Shown here piece by piece: positions 55,301-64,000 of a stretch of 64,000 nt of DNA; position 1 is the first letter of the stretch; each line of letters begins with the position of its first letter. Origin of the DNA: Ovis canadensis (Eukaryota > Chordata > Mammalia > Artiodactyla > Bovidae); the NCBI RefSeq assembly GCF_042477335.2, contig NC_091251.1, positions 27,358,501 through 27,422,500 of the forward strand. The letters are read 5' to 3'. A program made the position numbers and the translations under genes. The notes below the pieces were generated by a model. It was not told the DNA's origin, did no database searches, and saw nothing but the letters and a program-made list of their open reading frames with translations.

Positions 55301-55624
55301 TGCAAGGAGATCCAACCAGTCCATTCTGAAGGAGATCAGCCCTGGGATTTCTTTGGAAGGAATGATGCTAAAGCTGAAACTCCAGTACTTTGGCCACCTC
55401 ATGTGAAGAGTTGACTCATTGGAAAAGACTCTGATGCTGGGAGGGATTGGGGACAGGAGGAGAAGGGGACAACAGAGGATGAGATGGCTGGATGGCATCA
55501 CAGACTCGATGGACGTGGGTCTGAGTGAACTCCGGGAGATGGTGATGAACATGGAGGCCTGGCGTGCTGCGATTCATGGGGTCTCAAAGAGTCGGACACG
55601 ACTGAGCGACTGAACTGACTGAAC
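52322..55624 (+). pseudogene. Near full-length BovB (RTE) retrotransposon, sense to PIAS1, disabled
   Basis: About 3.3 kb from a 5' leader to the 3'-terminal GACTGAGCGACTGAACTG. The ORF encodes an APE-type endonuclease and then a reverse transcriptase. Endonuclease motifs: GTWNVRSM (about 52830), DILGISELKW (52910), VIQVYAPTS (53105), GDWNAKVG (53220), GSDHELL near 53500. RT motifs: QAGFRKGRGTRDQ (54435), SFIDYAKAFDC (54535), LRYADDTTLM (54840) with YADD intact. The tail is at 54963-55244. The single ORF is cut by stops and shifts near 52997 (a small deletion), 53152, 53548 and 54936. It is the most complete BovB in the window, still related closely enough to others to seed recombination or dsRNA. 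Confidence 0.95.
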
Positions 55625-55885
55625 CTAGTACATTTCATGTGAAAATAATTGAATAAAGGTTTTAGTTAACCTCAATCTTAATATGAGTGACAATATGATG
55701 TGGATGTGACTCCCTGCCCCTGCTGAAAAAAAAGCATAACATAAAACATCCTTCCATTTGCCTAAAGAAAATAATCCAGTCAGCCTAAAATGCCTTATTA
55801 GGTTGTACTGGTAGAAATAGCTGTGTTCATAATAAGATAGATAATACTAAGAATAGTCAGACTTTTATCTGGATTATATCACTCA

Positions 55886-55941
55886 CTGCTCCTTGCAGTT
55901 GGAAGCTTGGGTTTTAACCACTGGACTGCCAGGGAAGTCCT
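55886..55941 (-). mobile_element. CHR-type SINE head fragment, minus strand
   Basis: GGTTTTAACCACTGGACTGCC followed by AGGGAAGTCC is the reversed 5' end of a tRNA-derived SINE. The rest is lost. Confidence 0.65.
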
Positions 55942-55989
55942 GTTTTGTTAACATTTATCTCTTCCTCCTTTTCCGCTTAACTTTCAGAT

Positions 55990-56251
55990 AGAGTGCAATG
56001 GAATTCTCTAGGCCAGAATACTGGAATGGGTAGCCTTTCCCTTCTCCAGGGGATCTTCCCAGCCCAGGGATTGAACCCAGGTCTCCCGCATTGCAGGTAG
56101 ATTCTTTACCAGCTGAGCCACAAGGGAAGCCCAAGAACACTGGAGTGGGTAGCCTATCCCTTCTCCAGAGGATCTTTCCTACCTAGGAATCGAACCGGGG
56201 TCTCCTGTATTGCAGGCGGATTCTTTACCAACCGAGCTATGAGGGAAGCCT
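55990..56251 (-). mobile_element. Bov-tA SINE with a tandemly duplicated head half
   Basis: Two consecutive reversed Bov-tA halves: GAATACTGGAATGGGTAGCC...GGGAAGCCC (to 56132) and GAACACTGGAGTGGGTAGCC...GGGAAGCC (to 56251). They have the same layout with scattered differences, so either a tandem duplication or two staggered insertions. Confidence 0.88.
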
Positions 56252-57738
56252 TAATAGAGTCAGTGTATTACAGCATTTTGAGGATTGAAGGAAACTTGGA
56301 GAAGCTCTAGTCAATCTTTTTTAAAATGAGAATATAGACCCTGGAAAATTGTGATTCAGTAAATTAGTGGCCAAGTCAGTACTAGAATCCAAATTCTACA
56401 TATACTAGTACCATATTATGTTGTATTTGTACTTAGCACATAGTAGGTGTTGTTACTTTTGAGAATTGAATTAATATGATTATATGCTCCTGTCTCTGAA
56501 GAATAGCTTATCTCTTTGTGTTCCTTGTTAGTTCCAGTATTCCCTCTTTCTACAACTCATTTAAGGCTCATTCATGAATCCATAAAGTGTTTGTTAGACA
56601 GCTGTGTACAGAGCAACTTTTTATGTGAAGTTTTGTGTTTCCTACCTGTGCATAAGAAGTTTAAATTCTTGATTTTTAAATTAAGGTAAACTTTTTTATT
56701 ATAAAAGTAATATTTTATCCAAATTTTAAACTGTTTTGCTTTGAGTTTATTTTTAGTATTCAAGTTATCATCTAGAAGGAGCTTTTAAAGGACATAGCTA
56801 TCGGTTTTGTGGTAGTACAGAAATGGAAATGATGTTTAAATTATCAAAAATCAAAGCCATGGTATGCCATTTCAACAGAATGTTAGGTTTGTACTTTGCT
56901 TGAAGGAGAATGGAATCTTCATGTTTTGTCATTATATGAGAGCTAAATGCAACCCATGTGATGGAAGATACCAGAAGAGGAAAGATAATCAGCAGGTCAT
57001 TTTTCGGTCGTCTTCTATGAAGAAATCAATAAAAGATGAGATGTTGGGTGGAACAAGATTACAGAGAAGTATGCAACCAACCTAACTTGCTCCTTTAGTA
57101 GCAACGGTCTAACTAGGTTTTCTGGTTGAACTGGACATTGCTGACATATTGCTAATCTAACAACTGTTAATTGACTATTTCAAATGGAAAGGATTAGAAA
57201 TGATCCCAAAGTCAGTTCCACTGAAAGAAGAATCCAACTTTGAAAATAATGAATAAAATATTTTTGGTGTACTGTACCATCTTTATGCACAGTATTTTCG
57301 ATAATTGGTTTTTTTTTTTTTTTTGGTGGACAGAAAGCAAAAGTATAAATGAAATACTAGAACATTGTTAAATGCCTCTTTTGTCTACCTTTAGAATTCA
57401 TTTTGCTTTATGATTAGTTACAAATTGATAACAGATAAAGATTCGTAATACAGGGTCTGCTTCATGACTAATCCTTTAAAATACTGCACTGGGAACGTGT
57501 GAACAAGGGTAATTAGGTGGTTCAAAAGGAAGTGCCTAATTCTTATTCAGAATTTAGTTATGACCTTTAATAACATAGGGTCATAGCTAATGAGAAAGTA
57601 ACATTGGCACTTTTTATTTAATCTCAAAAAGCACTCAGTCTACAATACTTATTACTGTTGCTTGATTATTTATCTTTCTCAGTGTATGGTCCCTTCCTCT
57701 GTGGTGGAACTAGTGTTCTTATACAGGCACACACAGTC
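56252..57738. other. Intron 1, unrecognised; open frame followed by AATAAA
   Basis: A 73-codon frame at 56864-57085 (MPFQQNVRFVLCLKENG...) matches nothing I know. A possible polyadenylation signal (ATGAATAAAATATTT) lies at about 57250, with a T18 run at 57308. There is no Bov repeat in the block. It could be a processed-pseudogene remnant, a non-coding exon, or chance. I do not call a gene. Confidence 0.35.
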
Positions 57739-57764
57739 TAATGTGTGTGTGTGTGTGTGTGTAA
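57739..57764. repeat. (TG)n microsatellite
   Basis: About 11 TG dinucleotides in a row, followed by AAAATC. Probably length-variable. Confidence 0.95.
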
Positions 57765-58060
57765 AATCTTAAATATCTGAGAAGAGATTAAGTTGAAATG
57801 TGTTCTTATTGAATGGTAAGGACCTCTTCTTCCTCCCTCCCCATTCCCCTACTGTGTTTGGAGAACACTGGAAGCCAGTCTTATACTGCCAAACCAGGAG
57901 GTTGAGGGATTCCTTTCTGCCAAAATTGATCAGATCAAAGGAAAAAAAGGAATCCTCATGATAGTCAAGTTTCCTGCCTGATCATCCTGGAGTGAAGTAT
58001 CCTGGTCTGGTCACTCACACAGTTCATCTGATCATCTTTGTCATCTTACTAGTAGATACG

Positions 58061-58280
58061 AGGCTTCCTGGGTGGCTCAGTGGTAAAGAATCCGCCTGTG
58101 ATGCAGAAGACGCAGGAGACGCTGCAAGTTTGATCCCTAGGTTGGGAAGATCCCCGGGAGGAGGGCATGGCAACTCACTCCAGTTTTCTTTCTTGGAGAA
58201 TCCCATTTACAGAGGAGCCTGGTGGGCTACAGCCCATAGGGTCGCACAGAGTGGGACACAACTGAAGTGACTGAGCACGC
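58061..58280 (+). mobile_element. Bov-tA SINE, plus strand
   Basis: GGCTTCCTGGGTGGCTCAGTGG head to GGGACACAACTGAAGTGAC, with an extra GCAGGAGACG-type repeat in the head. Confidence 0.93.
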
Positions 58281-58299
58281 GCTTACTGTTAGATATAAA

Positions 58300-60050
58300 T
58301 GTACAGCTAGAGATTTCTTCCTGCTCAAGGAGAACATCAAGCCTGAGAGGCAGAGACCAGAGAAAATAGTAAGAAAGAACTCAAATTATAGAGACAATGC
58401 AGGCAGCTGAAGAAAACAACAATGTCAAACACCCAATTTATTTATATCCTCAAGAGAAAAGAAGATAACTAAATTCATGGAAAATAAGAACAAGATGTAG
58501 AAGGAATAGAAAAGATATGTGCAGCAAACAGAAACAACTCATAGAAATTAAAATTTTGAAAGAAGAGTTAGAAGATAAAGTTTAGGAAATCTCCCAGAAA
58601 ATGGAGCTAAAGACAAGAGATGTAAATGCAAGAGGAAAAAGAAAATAGCGCAAAAGAGAATTAGACAGTTTAGGAAGGCCATAATCTAAATAATAGACAT
58701 AAAAGAGAACGAAGTCAAAGGAAGATTACTGTAGGAAATCTTCCCAGGACTGAAGGATGGGCATACATCGCTAAATGTAAAAATTAAGCCGTGGTCAGTT
58801 CATACAGTTAAAAACAAAACCATGAGAAACTTCTGTGAGGGATATATAGATAACTGAAAGATTGCCCATCAGAAAGATGTCAGGTTTCTTAAGATGATGA
58901 GGAAAGCCTTACAAAATTCTGACGCAACATACGTTCTCGTCTGGAATTCTGTACTGAGCCAAGTATGAGTATGTTAAGTATGAGTAAATGAAGATATTTT
59001 TAGACAATACAAGGGATTTTTAAAAAGTGTACTTCCCATGCCCTCTTTTCAGGAAGTTACTGGGGGAAATACCCCACTAAAAAGAGAAAATCCAGAAAGG
59101 AAGAAGTGAGATCAAGGAAACGAGGTCCAACACAAGTGACAAGGGAATTCCCAGGATAAGTTAGAGGGAGATTCCATCACCACAGTTTTGTGCCAGACCA
59201 AGAGATCAAGCAGTTCAAATTGGAACTTAATGGAGGGTTTTAGGAAGTATATTTTGAAGGAGGAAATTAAAACAGAGATTTACCTGATAGAGTTGAATAT
59301 GTTGACAGGAAAGTTGCACTTTAGCAGTTTGCAGATGAATTAACTATTACTTCATAGAAAATTAAGCAAATACAAAAATGGTACAGTTGTTAACTAGAAA
59401 TAAGGTCATACAAAAAATAAACAGTAATCATGATGTACTTTTGGCTCATCTGTGAATATTATTTACAGCCATAGTAATAATGTAAACACCAGCAATTAAT
59501 TCAACCAAAAATGATGATGGAGAGGTGGAGGTAGGGACTTCCTGCTGGTCCAGAGGTTAAGACTGGGCTCCCAGTGCAGGGGGCCTAAATTCCATCCCTG
59601 GTCAGGGAGCTAGATCCCACATGCCACAACTAAGAGTTTGTATTCTGCAACTAAAAATCTTGCATGCTGCAAGTTAAAAAAAAAAGCAAAAAAGATTTTG
59701 CATGCCACCCACAACTAAGACCCAGAAGAGCCAAATAAATGAATAAATATTTTTAAAAAGAAAGATGGGAGGTAGAGGAGATGTAACAGATCTAAATCGT
59801 TACCTTTTAATAGGAAACAATTTTTAAATTTAAAAAATTAGTTATTTTAAATAACTCTAAAAGACTTTCTATATAGTAGAAATAGGGGGGGAAATGCCAG
59901 AAGAAACAGCTAAAAAGACTTGAAAATGGTTGCCTTAAGGATGTGAAAAATGGTGGTAGGGCAAGGGACATGTTTTCCTTCTAAAATTTTGACTTTTAAA
60001 ACTGTATGTATTTCTATCTGATTAAAAAGATTCATTTTAGAAAGATGTCC
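58300..60050 (+). mobile_element. Ancient L1, plus strand, interrupted by a SINE
   Basis: Text such as AGGAAATCTCCCAGAAAATGG, ACCATGAGAAACTTCTG, CTGGAATTCTGTACTGAGCC, CAGGAAGTTACTGGGGG and GGGAATTCCCAGGATAAG follows the order of the old L1M 3' region. It resumes after the SINE at 59536-59758. Strongly degraded. Confidence 0.7.
59536..59758 (+). mobile_element. CHR-type SINE, plus strand
   Basis: GACTTCCTGCTGGTCCAGAGG head, AGATCCCACATGCCACAAC body, internal A run at 59674, and a final AATAAATGAATAAATATTTTT tail region. Confidence 0.85.
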
Positions 60051-61978
60051 CTCACAGAATGCTCTCTATACAGAATAGGTACATTTCTCAGACATTCTGA
60101 ATTCCTTAGGATTCTGAAAACTATCATTTGGGCATGTAGAGTTAGCTCAGTGCTGTCCGAGAAGGCAGTGATTTCTAGTAGTAGCAGTGGTTGATGTTAT
60201 CCTTAGTTATAAATATTCATTTTGTTACAGTGCTAACAAATGGGGATTTTAAACACATGAAAGATTCAAATACACTGCGTTTCAACATTTCAGATGTGTT
60301 TAGTTTACCTCTGTTGTCAGCACTGTGCACTGTGAATTGACTGCTCCATACTTCTCTGAAGTTTTTGGTTTGAGTAATAGATAATAGATAAAACTTCAGA
60401 TATTTGTGTTTCCCACCCTCTTTTACTTGATTTTTTAAATACTGCATGCTAATTACAGACCTTAAGATTATGCAGAAGCTGCTCCAGTAGTAGCGATAGA
60501 GCCTCATCTTTCACTATATCTGATTATAAGGTGCAGTGGTTAATTTGAATACAGAAGTTTTCTTTTATCTTAACCACCAATTTTTTTAAGGCTAAAATGT
60601 TGAAGCTTAAAGTTGAGATTGAATATTAAATAAGTTGATCTTTTTTCCTAACTAAAAGGCATGTGGTTTGTTTTCTCTAAAAGACAGTAGCATCGTATAA
60701 AAGTAAGTTTGGAGTTGAAGTAGTTGTGTAACATTCAACAAATTTCTTAACTTTTGTAGGGCTCAGTTTTTCCATGTGTAAAATGAGGACAGTAATTATG
60801 ATTAATTATGCACCCTGTGATAACAAAACCAAAAATTATACCTATGTCATTAACTTTTTTCTTTTGATGATCAGTCAGAAGATTTAATTTTATGTGAGTT
60901 GTCAATGTACTCTTCCATAGAAATAGAGCAATAATCCATCTGTGCTACATTTAAATCCTTACATCCATAGAGTTAGGACAAAAGTTGTGAGAAGTTTATG
61001 GTTGATTTTTGTTTGTGTTTGACTTAGGAGAATGGAATTGAATTGAAATAGAAAGACATTCTGTTTTGAAAACTTTATTGTGCTTTCTCTGCAAAATGAA
61101 ATATATTTAACCAATGTCAACTTAAATTTATTTTTAACCTATAATCTTTGAAGCATAATTCATGTTATTCTCTAAGAGCGGAAGCTTACTTAACTAATAC
61201 AGTGCTTTTCTGTTGAAATCTCTGTTCCTTTTAAAATAAGTAATAAAAAAAATCTTTAAAACTATTTTATACTCTTAGGACAGGTTAAATAGTAGGGAGA
61301 AATTGACATAGTAATTATTTAACCTCTGATAGCAATCTAAAGAAAGATATATTTATAGGATTTGGGGTAAAATTTGTTTTTAAGGTCTACATTATATCTT
61401 TGTATGAACATAAGAACTTGGGAGTTCGTTTGGAGTTATTTTTTAGTTATATGTATAACTTAACCCTGTAGAATCCATCCCCACCGTTTGTTTCGGTATG
61501 ACTTTCTAATTTTGTTCATCATTCATTGTCAAGGCATTATTGTTGGGCCTTAGTGTTAGAAGCTGAAGGTAACGTGACCTTGTACCATAGAGGCCCTCAG
61601 TCTGATCATGGAATTGTTTGTATAAAAATAAAACTGTAGTACAGCAAAATAAGTGCCGGAATAAAGATATGAAAAATGACCTGTGAGAGTAGTGAAAAGA
61701 GAATCATTTAGTTCTGCCAGGCCTAAAAGGCAAGGATGACAAAAGCTGAGCTTTGAGGAAACCAGGCCAGAGAAGGTAGGGGAAGGGCTCATAGTTTTTT
61801 GATTAACCACCTGTATTGCATTTAAAGCTCTTTATACGCTTGTTTTTCTGTTTTTCTTGATTGTTTTGTAATATGTAGGTAACTTCTAGATGATTGGCTT
61901 GAAATGTATGTCATTTCAGGGAGTGGTCATAAATTAGGAAAGCCAGTTTAGCTTTTGTGTTACTGGTATTTGGGATGA
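60051..61978. other. Intron 1, mostly unrecognised, one MIR-like stretch
   Basis: About 60695-60830 reads like a MIR (TAGTTGTGTAACATTC, TCTTAACTTTTGTAGGGC, AAAATGAGGACAGTAA). About 61640-61790 may be part of an unnamed ancient repeat. No ruminant-specific insertion is seen from 59760 to 61978, and no gene. Confidence 0.45.
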
Positions 61979-62189
61979 GGCCTCCCTGATGGCTCAGTGG
62001 TAAGGAATCCGCCTGAGAATGCAGGAGACACAGATACGGGTTCCGTCCCTGGGTTGGAAAGATCTCCTAGAGGAGGAAACGGCACCCCACTCCAGTATTC
62101 TTACCTGGGCAATCCCATGGACAGAGGAGCCTGGTGGGCTACAGCCCATGGGGTTGCAGAGTCAGATGCGACGGAGCACACACGCACCA
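61979..62189 (+). mobile_element. Bov-tA SINE, plus strand
   Basis: GGCCTCCCTGATGGCTCAGTGG head to GATGCGACGGAGCACACACGC. This is the last Bov SINE before exon 2, about 1.2 kb from it. Confidence 0.93.
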
Positions 62190-62515
62190 GTGTACACAAC
62201 AGTTGGGAAAATAGAGAGCGGATGGTGAGCTTACATGTGTCTTTCACCCTGACACCTTCTGTCAGTGGTGGTGAAGTCAGGATTCTGCTGTTGATAGCTG
62301 TTAAGATCTTGGGTCATATTTTCCTTTGAGTTTCATTTTCCTCAACTTTAAAATGAGAGAATTGGTATACATTGATATTTCCTGTTGGTGGTCTCTTAGT
62401 ATTAAAAGTTGGGGGAAAAGGAGAAAGAAATTTGGGAACAGAGAGTTAAACAAAGTTAGATTTCTTTACTACAGGCTTATGGATTTTGACATGTGGATTA
62501 AATTCCTGGACTTTT

Positions 62516-62618
62516 TAGCTGTACTTATGGGATCTTAATTTCCACATGAGGGATTGAACCCAGGCCCTCAGCAGTGAAAGCAGAGTCCTAATCCCTGGGC
62601 TGACGGTGAATTCCCAAT
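62516..62618 (-). mobile_element. tRNA-derived SINE (CHR/ART2 group), minus strand
   Basis: ATGGGATCTTAATTTCCACATG, GGATTGAACCCAGGCCC and GGTGAATTCCC are the reverse of the short SINE type at 51550. Confidence 0.8.
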
Positions 62619-62682
62619 TTCTGGACACTTTTGCCAATAGAGTCGATAGTATATTTCCAGTTTCATCCTAATGGTTTAATGA

Positions 62683-62885
62683 AAGATCATGGGATTTAAA
62701 ATTACACGTATCTGGGTTTGAATCCTGGTTGATATTTATTATAGTAGCTAAGTGGCCTTAGGTAAGTTATTTAACCTTTCTTAACTAGTTTCTTCACTTG
62801 TAAAGCAGGAAGGGTAACACCTTGTGGTGGTGTAAAGATTTAATGACAATCCATATGAAAATATATCTATCTGGTATATAATGGG
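62683..62885 (+). repeat. MIR SINE, plus strand
   Basis: ATCTGGGTTTGAATCCTGG, TTAGGTAAGTTATTTAACC, TTCTTCACTTGTAAAGC and GTGTAAAGATTTAATGAC in MIR order. Confidence 0.8.
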
Positions 62886-62989
62886 TCAAAAAAGGTATAG
62901 TTTAAGCCCTATAAATCCCCAAATTAGTGTAGAATACAGTATTGTCTGTAATGTCACAGTATTTGTATCATGCCTACATCTGGTGCTTG

Positions 62990-63125
62990 AGGTGGATTGT
63001 TTATGTCTTTCACATGTATGTATATAATTTTCCCCAAGAAAACAAATTTTCTTGAGGGCTCATTATCTTTTGCCATCCACATAGCACTCAGTACTCTCTT
63101 GGGGACTTAGTAAGTGCTTGGTAAA
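62990..63125 (+). repeat. L2 LINE 3' end, plus strand
   Basis: TTTTCTTGAGGGCTCATTATC, CACATAGCACTCAGTAC and TTAGTAAGTGCTTGGTAAAG fit an L2 3' terminus. It ends about 300 bp before exon 2. Confidence 0.6.
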
Positions 63126-63423
63126 GACCTGACTTTTTCATTATAACAGTAAAATGAGGTGAGATACAGTTTTACCTCATGTGTGCTTTATTTTACAGCT
63201 TTCATAACCCTAGGTAGAAGTTAGTGGATTTATGAACATTAATTTTATTTGTTTACTTACTTTAAATGGTTAGATTTTAAGTTTGAAATAACTAGAATTG
63301 ACTGTAACGGAACTGGCCTTTGTAAACAAAACATAAAGATAAAATGTTATAATAAAGTATCATTTAATGTTGTAAATTATGTTATTGGAATACTAATGTT
63401 TCACATTTTGTTTTGTCTCTAAG
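63126..63423 (+). promoter_or_regulatory. PIAS1: 3' end of intron 1 and splice acceptor
   Basis: No repeat recognised. The tract TTTTGTTTTGTCTCTAAG directly precedes exon 2. The acceptor is AAG rather than the more usual CAG, preceded by a moderately long pyrimidine tract. A branch-point candidate (ATACTAATG) lies at about 63391-63399, some 27 bp upstream. Confidence 0.8.
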
Positions 63424-63868
63424 CAAATGGTTATGAGCCTTAGAGTTTCTGAACTCCAAGTACTGTTGGGCTACGCTGGGAGAAACAAGCACGGACGCAA
63501 ACACGAACTTCTCACAAAAGCCCTGCATTTGCTAAAGGCTGGCTGCAGTCCTGCTGTACAAATGAAAATTAAAGAACTCTATAGGCGGAGGTTCCCCCAG
63601 AAAATCATGACGCCTGCGGACTTGTCCATCCCCAACGTACATTCAAGTCCTATGCCAGCAACTTTGTCTCCATCTACCATTCCACAACTCACTTATGATG
63701 GTCACCCTGCATCATCACCGTTACTCCCTGTTTCTCTTCTGGGACCTAAACATGAACTGGAACTCCCACATCTTACATCAGCTCTTCACCCAGTCCATCC
63801 GGATATAAAACTTCAAAAATTACCATTTTATGATTTACTGGATGAACTGATAAAACCCACCAGTCTAG
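63424..63868 (+). CDS. PIAS1: PIAS1 exon 2 (residues 9-156; SAP domain, start of PINIT)
   Basis: 445 bp encode QMVMSLRVSELQVLLGYAGR... to KPTSL plus the first base of codon 157. PIAS1 is an SP-RING SUMO E3 ligase of the nucleus; it inhibits STAT1 and modulates p53, NF-kB and nuclear receptors. The SAP domain (residues about 11-45), which binds AT-rich DNA, lies wholly in this exon. Within it, LQVLL (residues 19-23) is the LXXLL coregulator motif. A Ser/Pro-rich linker follows, then LPFYDLLDELIKP, which opens the PINIT domain (about 124 onward). The exon starts in phase 0 after AAG and ends CTAG before GTAAG, phase 1. The SP-RING, SUMO-interacting motif and Ser/Thr-rich tail lie downstream of the window. 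The frame is intact and reads as the known mammalian protein. Confidence 0.98.
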
Positions 63869-64000
63869 GTAAGATTATTCTGTAATGGTTATTTGGTTAC
63901 TATTGGAGGATACATTTACACTTTTGAGTTTGAATGTAACCCAGATTATCATTCATAATGAATTTTATATTTGGTAGTAGCATCCAGATGGTAATAAGAA
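63869..64000 (+). other. PIAS1: Start of PIAS1 intron 2
   Basis: Begins GTAAGATT, a strong splice donor. Read without splicing, the frame stops within 20 bases. Nothing else is recognised before the window ends. Confidence 0.9.

Larger units (their letters stand above)
25648..63423 (+). other. PIAS1: PIAS1 intron 1 (37,776 bp)
   Basis: Bounded by GTAAAG at the donor and TCTCTAAG at the acceptor, phase 0. It holds the downstream half of the CpG island and then mostly transposable elements, listed individually. No coding exon that I can recognise lies within it. Alternative first exons without coding capacity could be present but cannot be seen by eye. Confidence 0.92.

Noticed and set aside
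55990..56251. Regularly repeated units that could suggest a CRISPR-like or satellite array
   Set aside because: Only two units, both clear SINE halves, in a mammalian genome. There are no spacers.

Overview
This window is mammalian nuclear DNA from a ruminant, almost certainly a bovid. The evidence is the repeat content: BovB (RTE-type) LINEs, Bov-tA and Bov-A2 SINEs, CHR-type tRNA-derived SINEs and a ruminant-type L1, lying over older pan-mammalian MIR, L2, L1 and DNA-transposon fossils. I cannot separate cattle, bison, yak, buffalo, sheep or goat from the sequence alone.

The only protein-coding gene I can support is the 5' end of PIAS1, a SUMO E3 ligase and inhibitor of activated STAT1, on the + strand. 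A CpG-island promoter (about 25270-26270) contains an exon 1 that codes for just eight residues (25624-25647). A 37,776 bp intron 1 follows (25648-63423). Exon 2 (63424-63868) then supplies residues 9-156, with the SAP domain, an LXXLL motif and the first residues of the PINIT domain. The window ends 132 bp into intron 2; the rest of the gene lies beyond it.

Layout. 1-25.2 kb is upstream intergenic DNA with no gene I can recognise. It holds a cluster of BovB pieces in both orientations (0.3-4.9 kb), an MLT1-type LTR (7.4-8.2 kb), an exact 94-bp tandem duplication (12.0-12.2 kb), an old antisense L1 split by a younger L1 and a SINE (12.75-17.4 kb), a probable solo LTR of an endogenous retrovirus carrying two SINEs (19.25-20.4 kb), and many Bov SINEs. 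25.2-26.3 kb is the promoter island. 24.98-30.2 kb has no ruminant-specific insertion. 30-63 kb is repeat-rich intron: a hAT-transposase fossil (34.2-35.8 kb), L1 inserted into L1 (45.3-49.8 kb), a near complete but inactive mariner carrying a BovB fragment (48.2-49.7 kb), and a near full-length but disabled sense-strand BovB (52.3-55.6 kb).

I found no CRISPR array, operon, phage or other new gene system. All long open frames outside PIAS1 are transposon remnants, microsatellites or GC-rich chance frames. The observations worth following are the promoter architecture, the tiny first coding exon, the insertion-free interval around the promoter, the exact tandem duplication, and several nested or inverted transposon structures. 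Repeat families were assigned by eye, so boundaries are approximate (about 5-30 bp unless a target-site duplication is given).
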